Notes under the pieces: generated by a model
The model's input: the letters and a program-made list of their open reading frames with translations, nothing else
The model's database searches: none
What the model was told of the DNA's origin: nothing
Shown: positions 1-6,080 of the stretch, in pieces
Layout of the letters: each line of letters starts with the position of its first letter
How positions within the stretch are numbered: the stretch's first letter is position 1
From: JAZQNC01 sp045536155
GTDB lineage: Bacteria; Bacillota; Clostridia; Oscillospirales; CAG-272
Reading direction: 5' to 3'
DNA length: 9,783 bases
Assembly (NCBI GenBank): GCA_045536155.1
Contig: JAZSMZ010000116.1
Coordinates: forward strand, 1 to 9,783
Position numbers and translations under genes: made by a program

Positions 1-210
1 GCTATCGGATACGTTCCGAAGGCAGAGGACATCAACATCGAAGGTCTTGACATCTCTATCGACACCATCCGCGAGCTGCTCACCATCGACCGCGAGCATT
101 GGCTTGAGGATATCGACAACATCAAGGCGTTCTACGCAAAGATCGGTGACCGAGTTCCCGCAACTCTCATTGCCGAGCTTGCCGCACTTGAAAGCAGACT
201 CAACGGCTGA
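1..210 (+). CDS. pckG: Phosphoenolpyruvate carboxykinase (GTP), C-terminal 69 residues (5' partial)
   Basis: The window opens inside a reading frame in frame 1 that runs 69 codons to TGA at 208-210. The visible tail reads GYVPKAEDIN, then IRELLTIDREHWLEDI, then FYAKIGDRVPATL. From memory of the family, this matches the extreme C-terminus of GTP-dependent PEP carboxykinase, where a 'GYVP..eDi...gLd' segment precedes an 'ELL.vD...W' helix and a '..fGDrlPa.L' end. The enzyme interconverts oxaloacetate and phosphoenolpyruvate using GTP/GDP in the cytoplasm, in gluconeogenesis or anaplerosis. The catalytic core (P-loop and metal ligands) lies upstream of the window, so activity cannot be judged. 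A strong terminator 14 bases after the stop makes this the last gene of its transcript. Family confidence is good; the nucleotide specificity rests on resemblance of this tail alone. Confidence 0.82.
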   Translation, partial: AIGYVPKAEDINIEGLDISIDTIRELLTIDREHWLEDIDNIKAFYAKIGDRVPATLIAELAALESRLNG

Positions 211-223
211 AATAAACAAAATT

Positions 224-248
224 AAGGAGAGCGAAAGCTCTCCTTTTT
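224..248 (+). terminator. Intrinsic terminator of pckG
   Basis: A 9-bp stem (AAGGAGAGC / GCTCTCCTT) closes on a GAAA tetraloop. The T-run at 244-248 overlaps the outer pairs and further Ts follow at 250-253. It begins 14 bases after the pckG stop codon, a textbook position for Rho-independent termination. Confidence 0.92.
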
Positions 249-253
249 GTTTT

Positions 254-405
254 GGAAAAATTTTCGGGGCGTCGAGGCCCCCATGCAAATAACTTCGCCT
301 CGCTCAGTTCTTAGGGAATTCGCTTCCTGTTTTTAAACAAAACATCGAATATCCGAATGTCCGGGCAAATTTTGTGCAGATACTCCCCCTCACCGACCTC
401 TGCGT
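254..405. other. Intergenic stretch without a recognisable gene
   Basis: No convincing coding frame is visible here. A short GGGGC / GCCCC inverted repeat sits near 264-280, next to a TTTCGGGGCG string that recurs near 9515-9524 ahead of the right-hand repeat block. The end of the stretch (about 382-404, CTCACCGACCTC) resembles the outer edge of the inverted module at 536-580 and may be a truncated copy of it. Confidence 0.5.
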
Positions 406-504
406 TTTGCCTCTCCCCTCGGGAGAGGTGGCGCGCGGCAGGGGGTCCCCGAAGCGAATGAAATGAGCTTTGGGGGTTCGCTGCGTAGCGTGACGGAGAG
501 GGCT
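406..504 (+). repeat. Palindromic intergenic repeat, copy A
   Basis: The module has an 8-bp hairpin, CCTCTCCC ctc GGGAGAGG (410-428), then GTGGCGC. A second hairpin arm pair follows, AGCGAA (453-458) with TTCGCT (477-482), and the module ends GACGGAGAGGGCT. Positions 406-485 match 586-665 with only two substitutions (435/615 and 445/625). Its GAGAGGG end can pair with the CCCTCTC edge of modules in the opposite orientation. The architecture suggests a non-coding mobile-like or RNA-structured repeat of the kind scattered through Clostridia genomes. A function is not evident from sequence. Confidence 0.85.
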
Positions 505-535
505 CCTACGGGACAGGGGCAATCACTGTGCAAAC

Positions 536-580
536 GTCTCCCTCTCACCGCCTCCGGCGGAGCTCTCCCAAAGGGAGAGC
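536..580 (-). repeat. Palindromic intergenic repeat module, inverted orientation
   Basis: Read on the minus strand this has the same plan as copies A and B: a GCTCTCCC / GGGAGAGC hairpin (562-569 with 573-580), then a CCGCC tcc GGCGG mini-hairpin (548-560), then a GAGAGGGA edge. It lies between copies A and B. Its outer edge CCCTCTCACCG can pair with the GACGGAGAGGG end of copy B, so 536-685 could fold as one long composite inverted structure. Confidence 0.78.
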
Positions 581-585
581 CTTTA

Positions 586-685
586 TTTGCCTCTCCCCTC
601 GGGAGAGGTGGCGCACGGCAGGGGTTCCCCGAAGCGAATGAAATGAGCTTTGGGGGTTCGCTGCGAATGCGCGACGGAGAGGGCT
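586..685 (+). repeat. Palindromic intergenic repeat, copy B
   Basis: This is a second copy of the module at 406-504, offset by exactly 180 bp over the shared 80 bp. It keeps both hairpins and the GACGGAGAGGGCT end. It differs from copy A mainly just before that end (AATGCGCGACGG against TAGCGTGACGG). It ends about 34 bp before the terminator of the minus-strand operon, between the converging pckG and ROK/nagA transcripts. Confidence 0.85.
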
Positions 686-718
686 ACCGGCGCCGCCCCA
701 TGGATTTACCCGATCACG

Positions 719-755
719 AAAAAAATCGGCAGAGAAAGCACATCTCTGCCGATTT
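719..755 (-). terminator. Intrinsic terminator of the nagA-ROK operon
   Basis: On the minus strand there is a perfect 13-bp stem, AAATCGGCAGAGA / TCTCTGCCGATTT, with a 7-base loop, running into an uninterrupted T-tract (A-run 719-725 on the plus strand). It begins 12 bases after the kinase stop codon. This is one of the strongest terminators in the window. Confidence 0.94.
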
Positions 756-766
756 ACAGATCCAAC

Positions 767-2143
767 TTATTTAATTGCGGGAAGAGATGCGGCAGCGATG
801 GACTGACCTACGCGGCGTGCGCTCTCATCGGGCACGATGATCTCGAGCTTCTTGTCAAGCTCGGGGTAGACCTCGGCGATAACGCGGCGGGCGTTGTCGA
901 TAAGAATGTTTCCGCCCTCGCCCGAGCTTACGCGGCCCATAAGCAATACGTGCTTGATGTCGTAGAACTTGGCGTAGTATGCAACTGCATAGCCGAAGTA
1001 TACGCCGATGGTTTCATAGATCTGCTTTGCGCGGCTGTCGCCTGCCTTCATAAGACCCTGAACGACCTTGAGCTTCTCTGCGGGAGATGCGCTCTCGTCA
1101 AGCTCGATTCCTGCCGCGGCGGCCAGCTTGATAACGCTGTCCTGCGAGAAATACTTGACTCCGCAGCCGATATCGCCCGACCACTCGTCGGCCGGAACAG
1201 CTTCGGGATTAAAATCAACGGGAACGAATGCGAGCTCGTTGAGCCAGCCGGCAATATTACCGAGGCCGTCAACGTATCCGCCGGCCTCCGACGTTCCCAT
1301 GGCAACGCCGAGCACATTGGTGTCGTTTAAGTTCATTGCACCTGCAAGAGCGGTAACGTCGCCGTCGTTTGCAACCTCGATCGGCACGTTCATCTCTTTT
1401 GCGATGTCGGTGTAGATATTCTTGACGTATTTGTCGAAATCCTCGTCGGAAACCTTGATAAACAGCGATCCGATCATCATGCGGTTTGCGATTACAACAC
1501 CTGCGGTCGAAACGCCGATACCGTCAACGCGGGGCATCTTGGATGCGGCGGTCTTGATAGCGGCACGGATGCCGTCGATGTGATAGTGGGGATCGGACTG
1601 GAGCTTGGGGAACCAGACGACCTCTTCCGAATATACGGTCTCACCGTCGATAACGGCGCTGACCTTGCGGTCGCTTCCGCCCGCATCAAAGCCGATGCGG
1701 CAGCCGTCGAGATGACGGCCTACGGGAGTGGCCGACTCAACGTCAACGGGAGCGTCGGACAAAGGACGGTATTCAACCTCAAAGGGATGCTCGTATACAC
1801 GGCTCATAAATCCGCGGTCGAACTCGCGAAGTCCGCCGAAATCGTATGCAGCCTTCATCTGCTCGTAAACGCCGCGAGGACCTGCGATGATGATCTTATA
1901 GCCTCCGCGTACCCAGAGCATGGTCTTTACAACGCGCTCAACCATGCGCGCGTTTTCCTCATCGTGACCCGTTCCCTCGCGGAAAATGGTCATCTTGTGA
2001 GTGGATGTATATCCGTTGTTGCGGACGCATCCGATTACAAGCTCTTCGCCGTTTGCCTCTTTTGCGGCCTTCTCAAATTCGTCGTATGCAACCGACATCG
2101 GGATAAATCCGGGATCCAGCGGTGCTTTAATCTTTAATTCCAT
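767..2143 (-). CDS. ROK-family sugar kinase with long N-terminal extension
   Basis: This is a 458-residue protein, whereas ROK kinases are usually about 300. The ROK core starts near residue 148 with the phosphate-binding turn GFDAGGSDRK (151-160), which fits the ASKHA ATPase fold. ANDGD (258-262) carries the likely catalytic Asp260. MGTSEAGGY (282-290) takes the place of the usual GTGxGGG loop. VLLMGR (399-404) fits the nucleotide-binding end. Residues 1-145 are an extension of unknown function with no helix-turn-helix, so a NagC/XylR-type repressor is unlikely. The usual ROK zinc site (EIGH plus CxCGxxGC) is replaced by NELAF and DIGCG. It lies 37 bp downstream of nagA with no terminator between, so GlcNAc or ManNAc is a reasonable substrate, but that is inference. 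The ATG has a GAGGAG site 7 bases upstream. Confidence 0.85.
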   Translation of the reverse strand: MELKIKAPLDPGFIPMSVAYDEFEKAAKEANGEELVIGCVRNNGYTSTHKMTIFREGTGHDEENARMVERVVKTMLWVRGGYKIIIAGPRGVYEQMKAAYDFGGLREFDRGFMSRVYEHPFEVEYRPLSDAPVDVESATPVGRHLDGCRIGFDAGGSDRKVSAVIDGETVYSEEVVWFPKLQSDPHYHIDGIRAAIKTAASKMPRVDGIGVSTAGVVIANRMMIGSLFIKVSDEDFDKYVKNIYTDIAKEMNVPIEVANDGDVTALAGAMNLNDTNVLGVAMGTSEAGGYVDGLGNIAGWLNELAFVPVDFNPEAVPADEWSGDIGCGVKYFSQDSVIKLAAAAGIELDESASPAEKLKVVQGLMKAGDSRAKQIYETIGVYFGYAVAYYAKFYDIKHVLLMGRVSSGEGGNILIDNARRVIAEVYPELDKKLEIIVPDESARRVGQSIAAASLPAIK

Positions 2144-2180
2144 CGTTTCTCTCCTCTATTAAAAGTAAGTTGTGTTCGTT

Positions 2181-3320
2181 TTACGCGCTGTAAATAATGC
2201 GGCCTGCTTTGATCGTGCTCTTGATGTTGAAATCGCCGTCGGCGATGATGATATCGGCATCCTTGCCGCTTTCAAGCGAGCCGATGCGGTGATCTTCGCG
2301 GATCGCCTTTGCGGCATTGATAGTCGCCATTGAGACGACGGTAGGAACGTCAAGATCGGTAGCGTCAAGCACGTTCTTTACTGCATCGTTGAGCTTCAAT
2401 ACACTGCCCGCGATCGTGCCGTCTGCAAGCAGACACTGAATTCCCTTAAGGAAGATGGGCTGACCGCCGAGCGAATATTCGCCGTCGGGCATGCCGCCCG
2501 CACGGGTGCAGTCGGTGATGAGCACGAGCTTGTCCTTTTTGATCGATGCGACCATGCCGAACAGTCCGGGATGGATGTGGAAGGTGTCGGCGATAAGCTC
2601 GGTCGAAACGTTCGACGAGAATATTGCAGATACAACGCCAGGCTTGCGGTGATGCATGGGCGACATCGCATTATAAAGGTGGGTGGAGTGGGATACGCCG
2701 TCCGAAACAGCGCTCATGGCCTGCTCGAATGTTGCATCGGTGTGACCCATCGAAATGACGATATTGGTCTCCTTTGCCACTCTTTTGATGCATTCGTGGT
2801 CGGTATCCATTTCGGGAGCAATGGTCACCGAGCGGATGATATCCTGATTTTTGATAAGATAGTCAGCGTCCGGCTTTTTAATGTTCTCTTCAGCCTGCGC
2901 GCCCTTTTTGGAGGGATTGATAAAGGGTCCCTCGGCGTGAACGCCGATGATCTCGGCACCGTCCCAGCTCTTGCTTTCTTCCTTGACTGCGCGAACGGAA
3001 TTGAGCGCGGCATCGATCTCGGCGACCGATACTGTCATAGTGGTGGGCAAAAAGGACGTTACGCCGTTTTTAGCTATTCCCTCGGCGATGGCGCGTATGC
3101 CGTCGGACGAGCCGTCGGACACGTCGGCGTTGACGTATCCGTGAATGTGGATATCGACAAGACCGGGAGCAACGTAGTTGCCGCAGGCATCGATCACTTC
3201 GGCATCGGCAGGGACAGCACAAGGCTCGACGATCCCCTCTATTTTTGTATCGTAGGCAAGCACTTTTCCCTCGACGATTCTGTCGGGTAAAACGATCTTG
3301 CCGTTAATTATATATTTCAT
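2181..3320 (-). CDS. nagA: N-acetylglucosamine-6-phosphate deacetylase
   Basis: NagA is a cytoplasmic amidohydrolase that converts GlcNAc-6-phosphate to glucosamine-6-phosphate plus acetate. The 379-residue length is normal for the family. Visible motifs in order are: the HxH metal pair in DIHIHG (His58, His60); HAEGPF with metal ligand Glu130; MGHTDA with His193; THLYNAM with His214 and Asn217; the substrate-site histidines in DTFHIHP (His248, His250); and LITDC with the catalytic Asp270. The C-terminus ends in the usual 'GsLe.GKDADiii.D' strand segment. The start is supported by GGAGG 5 bases before the ATG. It is first in an operon with a ROK kinase and has a good promoter at 3380-3408. 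No nagB deaminase lies in the window, so glucosamine-6-phosphate may also feed wall synthesis. Confidence 0.95.
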   Translation of the reverse strand: MKYIINGKIVLPDRIVEGKVLAYDTKIEGIVEPCAVPADAEVIDACGNYVAPGLVDIHIHGYVNADVSDGSSDGIRAIAEGIAKNGVTSFLPTTMTVSVAEIDAALNSVRAVKEESKSWDGAEIIGVHAEGPFINPSKKGAQAEENIKKPDADYLIKNQDIIRSVTIAPEMDTDHECIKRVAKETNIVISMGHTDATFEQAMSAVSDGVSHSTHLYNAMSPMHHRKPGVVSAIFSSNVSTELIADTFHIHPGLFGMVASIKKDKLVLITDCTRAGGMPDGEYSLGGQPIFLKGIQCLLADGTIAGSVLKLNDAVKNVLDATDLDVPTVVSMATINAAKAIREDHRIGSLESGKDADIIIADGDFNIKSTIKAGRIIYSA

Positions 3321-3347
3321 GGTTTCCTCCGATGGGTCTGCTTCAAA

Positions 3348-3364
3348 TTTGCTTTTTTAGCAAA
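3348..3364. promoter_or_regulatory. Short inverted repeat in the nagA leader
   Basis: A perfect 6-bp inverted repeat (TTTGCT, five Ts, AGCAAA) lies between the nagA -10 box and its ribosome binding site. It could be an operator or just a T-rich hairpin. I do not recognise it as a known NagR or cre site. Confidence 0.35.
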
Positions 3365-3379
3365 CAAACACCCATTTAA

Positions 3380-3408
3380 ATTATAGTATAAATATATGAA
3401 CAAAACAA
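3380..3408 (-). promoter_or_regulatory. Sigma-A-type promoter of the nagA-ROK operon
   Basis: On the minus strand a perfect -10 TATAAT (3380-3385) is preceded at 17 bp by TTGTTT (3403-3408). The predicted transcript leader to the nagA ATG is about 50 bases and includes the TTTGCT/AGCAAA inverted repeat. Confidence 0.75.
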
Positions 3409-3432
3409 GAACTTTTAGCAAAGGACTTTATT

Positions 3433-3460
3433 TTGTCCGACTTTTATGGTAAAATATATT
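3433..3460 (+). promoter_or_regulatory. Possible promoter for rsmD-coaD
   Basis: TTGTCC (3433-3438) and TATATT (3455-3460) are separated by 16 bp upstream of rsmD. The boxes are imperfect and the region is very AT-rich, so neighbouring registers are possible. It faces away from the nagA promoter, so the 222-bp gap is a divergent control region. Confidence 0.45.
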
Positions 3461-3542
3461 TGGTAAAAAGCTCACCCTTTGTCAGGGGAGAAAAATAGCG
3501 TAAAAAAAGCATTTTCAACGGATAAATTTTGAGGAAATTATT

Positions 3543-4094
3543 ATGAGAATAATCACCGGAAGCGCACGCGGAACAAGACTTATGACACTTGAGGGCGACG
3601 ACACCCGTCCCACCGCCGAGCGCGCAAAAGAAGCAATATTTTCGATGATCCAGTTCGACATCGACGGCCGAAAGGTGCTCGATCTCTTTTCGGGCTCGGG
3701 TCAGCTCGCCCTTGAAGCACTCAGCCGTGGCGCCAGCGAGGCGGTATGTATCGATTCCAATCCCGCGGCAGTTAAGATCATCAAAGCAAATGCCGAAAAG
3801 ACCCACTTTGCCGACCGCTGCACCGTGCTTAATTCCGACTGGAAGGCCTACGTCAAGACCCACGGCGGCGAAAAATACGGCATAATCTTTATCGATCCGC
3901 CCTACGAGGCCGCGCTCTGTGCCGATGCGGTAAAGCGACTCAACGAAAACGACATGATCGCCGACCACGCGATGATCGTATGCGAAAGCGGCAGCGATGA
4001 ATACATCGTGGGCGAGGGACTTAAAATACTGCGCCACGTCAAGTACGGACGCGCGTACGTTACTCTGCTTACAAAGGAGAGCGAAGGAATATGA
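3543..4094 (+). CDS. rsmD: 16S rRNA (guanine(966)-N(2))-methyltransferase
   Basis: RsmD uses S-adenosylmethionine to methylate N2 of G966 in 16S rRNA during 30S subunit assembly. The 183-residue length is typical. Family marks are the N-terminal MRIITGSARG, the RPT motif at 22-24 with the following ERAKEAIF helix, motif I LDLFSGSGQLALEALSRGA (46-64) for SAM binding, the acidic residue of IDSNP (70-74), and the catalytic DPPY (118-121). Motif I carries S-G-S-G-Q where A-G-S-G-A is more common, a mild variant. The start is fixed by AGGA 7 bases before the ATG. The stop overlaps the coaD start as ATGA, so the two are translationally coupled; rsmD-coaD is a widely conserved pair in bacteria. Confidence 0.95.
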   Translation: MRIITGSARGTRLMTLEGDDTRPTAERAKEAIFSMIQFDIDGRKVLDLFSGSGQLALEALSRGASEAVCIDSNPAAVKIIKANAEKTHFADRCTVLNSDWKAYVKTHGGEKYGIIFIDPPYEAALCADAVKRLNENDMIADHAMIVCESGSDEYIVGEGLKILRHVKYGRAYVTLLTKESEGI

Positions 4095-4573
4095 AGCGAG
4101 CACTTGTGCCCGGCAGCTACAATCCGATAACACTCGGTCATCTCGATCTCATTTTGCGCGCCGCCGAGCTGTTTGACGAGGTTTACGCGGTTATTTTCGA
4201 CAACTGCGATAAAAAATACGCCTATTCGCTTGACGAACGACTCGAAATGCTCGAAAAATCGGTTGCCCCATACTCCGAAAAGGACGGCCGCGGCAGGATC
4301 ATTGCCTGCTCGTCGAACGGATTTTTGGCCGACTACGTCAAAGAGCACGAAATCAATGCCGTCGTCAAGGGCGCGCGCGGAACTGTCGATTTCGACTACG
4401 AATATTCCCTTTCGATAATCAATCGCTCATTTGACAGCGGCTTTGAAACTGTCATTTTGCCATCAAAAGCCGAATATCAGCACATCAGCTCGACGGTTGT
4501 GCGCGAGCTTGTCAAATACGGCAAGGACGTTCGCGGATATGTGCCCGAAGAGATCGAAGATATGCTGAAATAA
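4091..4573 (+). CDS. coaD: Phosphopantetheine adenylyltransferase
   Basis: CoaD transfers AMP from ATP to 4'-phosphopantetheine, giving dephospho-CoA, the penultimate step of coenzyme A synthesis in the cytoplasm. The 160-residue protein is full length. It shows the nucleotidyltransferase signature at the N-terminus: PGSYNPITLGH (7-17), including the T/HxGH motif as TLGH (14-17). It also has KGARGTVDFDYE (93-104), matching the substrate-binding 'GLR...DFeyE' block, and ISSTVVRE (132-139), the second signature loop. The start ATG overlaps the rsmD stop by 4 bp, with AAGGAG about 10 bases upstream inside rsmD. Alanine in KGAR replaces the usual leucine, a conservative change. A terminator follows immediately, so coaD ends the transcript. 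Confidence 0.96.
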   Translation: MKRALVPGSYNPITLGHLDLILRAAELFDEVYAVIFDNCDKKYAYSLDERLEMLEKSVAPYSEKDGRGRIIACSSNGFLADYVKEHEINAVVKGARGTVDFDYEYSLSIINRSFDSGFETVILPSKAEYQHISSTVVRELVKYGKDVRGYVPEEIEDMLK

Positions 4574-4579
4574 AAAATG

Positions 4580-4614
4580 CGGACATATTACAAGATGTAA
4601 TGTGTCCGTTTTTT
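4580..4614 (+). terminator. Terminator of rsmD-coaD, probably bidirectional
   Basis: A 12-bp stem (4580-4591 with 4597-4608) with one G-T wobble closes on AAGAT and is followed by six Ts. An A-run at 4572-4577 gives a T-run on the minus strand, three bases after the stem. The same hairpin can therefore also stop the convergent unit that ends at 4620, which has no other terminator. Confidence 0.9.
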
Positions 4615-4619
4615 GTTAT

Positions 4620-4853
4620 CTATATTGTAATTTTAATTATGCCCCTACGGTTATTCGTCACTTCGACTATATTCCAATCGGGGTTGCTCTTTTCATATTT
4701 TTTTAATTCCTTTATAAATAAAGCGATTCCCTTTTGTGAAAGATTTATTCCTCTCTTTTTCAGCTTTCTTCGAATAATCCACGCAAAGAGGCGGTTGATA
4801 ACAAGGGATGTGGGAAAGCAACATACCGTTTTTGAATTGATGGATACTTTCAT
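4620..4853 (-). CDS. Small basic SHOCT-like partner protein
   Basis: This is a 77-residue protein that resembles the small proteins often encoded after SHOCT-like regulators in Bacillota. It opens with a strand (MKVSINSK), then a 'P.SLv.n' block (FPTSLVINRL, 13-22), a basic amphipathic helix IIRRKLKKRGINL (26-38), a second helix and a closing strand IVEVTNNRRGIIKITI. It has no signal peptide or clear membrane span. I place the start at the ATG at 4853, seven bases after the stop of the upstream gene, with GGAG about 10 bases before it; a longer reading frame to 4910 would overlap that gene by about 50 bases and looks spurious. The role is unknown. The layout (strand, 'P.SL', helices, '.vEv...G..i.I') mirrors the C-terminal half of the upstream regulator, so interaction between them is plausible. 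Confidence 0.75.
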   Translation of the reverse strand: MKVSINSKTVCCFPTSLVINRLFAWIIRRKLKKRGINLSQKGIALFIKELKKYEKSNPDWNIVEVTNNRRGIIKITI

Positions 4854-4860
4854 AAGATTA

Positions 4861-5361
4861 CTACTCCACGAATATCTGTACTTTATCCCCGTCAGCACTC
4901 TCAATTTCAAAAAGATTTCCTATTGCGCCTTTTTCGACAAGACCAAATATCTTGACAAAATCTATATTCTTTAAAGCTTCGTTGTCCGATATTTGCGAAA
5001 TGCTAAATCCGCCCTCAATTACAATTTTTATCAATGTCATCGGAAGATTGACGCGAACTTTGTCGTTATCCGCCGATTGGATAACAATACGAAGCACCAG
5101 GTCTTCAATCGGCTTTCTTTCGCCTTTAGACAACATTCTCACAGCAACACCATTTTCTTTGTTCCCTGTAAGAAGCTCATCAACGGTGATATCGAAAAGA
5201 TTTGCGAGCAACGGAAGAAGCGAAATATCCGGACAAGTCTGGTCGTTTTCCCATTTGCTTATCGCCTGGGGACTGACCCCTAATTTTTCGGCAAGTTCCT
5301 CTTGTGTAAGTGCTTTTTCGCGGCGAAGCGCCGCAATTCTTTTTCCCAATGTTGTGTTCAT
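4861..5361 (-). CDS. XRE-family transcriptional regulator with C-terminal SHOCT-like domain
   Basis: This is a 166-residue protein. Residues about 4-60 form a Cro/C1-type helix-turn-helix: LGKRIAALRREKALTQEELA, then LGVSPQAISKWENDQT with the usual 'S...ISKWE' recognition helix, then DISLLPLLANLFDITVDELL. After a short linker, residues about 85-166 form a compact domain, beginning LRIVIQSADNDKVRVNLP and ending EIESADGDKVQIFVE, that looks like the SHOCT-like module of Bacillota. The ATG at 5361 is preferred to an in-frame TTG at 5367 because GGAG lies 8 bases before the ATG. It probably controls its own two-gene unit from the promoter at 5391-5419. Target and signal are unknown. Confidence 0.85.
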   Translation of the reverse strand: MNTTLGKRIAALRREKALTQEELAEKLGVSPQAISKWENDQTCPDISLLPLLANLFDITVDELLTGNKENGVAVRMLSKGERKPIEDLVLRIVIQSADNDKVRVNLPMTLIKIVIEGGFSISQISDNEALKNIDFVKIFGLVEKGAIGNLFEIESADGDKVQIFVE

Positions 5362-5390
5362 TAACAACTCTCCTTTCGTTTGATGATTAA

Positions 5391-5419
5391 ATTATATCGT
5401 CTTTGTCACTTGTTTTGAA
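5391..5419 (-). promoter_or_regulatory. Promoter of the XRE regulator unit
   Basis: On the minus strand a perfect -10 TATAAT (5391-5396) lies 17 bp from TTCAAA (5414-5419). The weak -35 fits a regulated promoter. Direct TCTCAAC repeats at 5449-5455 and 5472-5478, 23 bp apart, lie just upstream and could be an operator. Confidence 0.65.
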
Positions 5420-5545
5420 GAAAACAGTAGTTGCAAAAGCTCAAATTTTCTCAACCAAACGGAGTTTTTTCTCTCAACTATCGGTTGTTTTGCTCGTTTC
5501 GGCGTTGATGACGAACAACCCCCCAAAAAGTCAACGAATATTCAT

Positions 5546-6049
5546 TTAGTAACTCGCAATATCCATGCTCTCGTCGTCCGTTCCCTTTTCTAGGGCGGTG
5601 ACGCGGATAAAATAGCTGTAATCGTCGTTGACTCTTATCTTCACGCGGTCTCCCACCTTTTTACCGAGCAGGGCGCGTCCGACGGGCGATTCCTTGCTGA
5701 TGAGGTTTTTGGTGACGTCGTTTCGAAGAGTGGTCACGATGATTATCGTTCTGTCCTCATCGTCCTCCTCGTAATGTATCGTCACGCGGTCGAAAAGACC
5801 GACGGTATCCTCGTCATATTCCACCTTTATGACGACGGCGGTAGATATCATATTTTTGAGATAGCGTATCCGCGCATAGTTGCGGTTGAGCTCGCGCTTT
5901 GCGGTGCGATACTCCTCGTTTTCGCTCAGATCGCCGATCTCGCGCGCCTGCACCATCGTCTCGATAAGGCGGGGCGTGAGATTCTTCATTCGGTGATCGA
6001 TCTCATCCTTCATCTTTTTTATATCAACTTCGGTAAGCTCGTCGTGCAT
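5546..6049 (-). CDS. greA: GreA-family transcription elongation factor
   Basis: GreA enters the RNA polymerase secondary channel and stimulates cleavage of the nascent RNA in backtracked complexes. The 167-residue length is close to the usual ~158. The N-terminal coiled coil carries the family signature GDLSENEEYRTAK, with Asp40 and Glu43 as the catalytic pair at the tip. The C-terminal FKBP-like domain has ISKESPVGRALLGKKVGDRVKI, also a family mark. The tail after residue 150 is acidic and extends past the usual end. An in-frame extension to 6109 is rejected because it would start inside the promoter; the ATG at 6049 fits the coiled-coil start. No neighbour shares its transcript. GreB or a Gre-like paralogue is possible, since the N-terminal motif alone does not separate them. 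Confidence 0.88.
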   Translation of the reverse strand: MHDELTEVDIKKMKDEIDHRMKNLTPRLIETMVQAREIGDLSENEEYRTAKRELNRNYARIRYLKNMISTAVVIKVEYDEDTVGLFDRVTIHYEEDDEDRTIIIVTTLRNDVTKNLISKESPVGRALLGKKVGDRVKIRVNDDYSYFIRVTALEKGTDDESMDIASY

Positions 6050-6080
6050 TTTTCGTCTGCCTTTCTCTTTGATAGCTATG

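Noticed and set aside
406..685. CRISPR array
   Set aside because: There are only two copies, spaced 180 bp apart, far longer than repeat-spacer units, and no cas gene is present.
304..774. Short frames in the left repeat block on both strands
   Set aside because: They are Arg/Pro/Ser-rich translations of palindromic repeats without start signals, and the repeated DNA explains them better.
650..1330. 226-residue plus-strand frame
   Set aside because: It begins in the repeat block, runs antisense through the ROK kinase, lacks a ribosome binding site and shows no family motif. The minus-strand gene explains the open frame.
1580..2137. 185-residue plus-strand frame antisense to the ROK kinase
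   Set aside because: It lies wholly opposite a gene with clear ROK motifs and a proper start site. Its product is not recognisable.
2571..3290. 239-residue plus-strand frame
   Set aside because: It lies entirely antisense to nagA, whose metal ligands are all in place. The His/Asp/Gly-rich product is a mirror effect of nagA codon use.
3444..4133. 229-residue minus-strand frame
   Set aside because: It is antisense to rsmD and the start of coaD, both firmly identified. No ribosome binding site or domain supports it.
5362..5367. TTG start for the XRE regulator, two codons upstream
   Set aside because: The ATG at 5361 has better spacing (8 bases) to GGAG; the TTG would sit only about two bases from it.
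5483..5520. Intrinsic terminator for greA
   Set aside because: The inverted repeat has a 24-base loop and no T-run on the greA strand.
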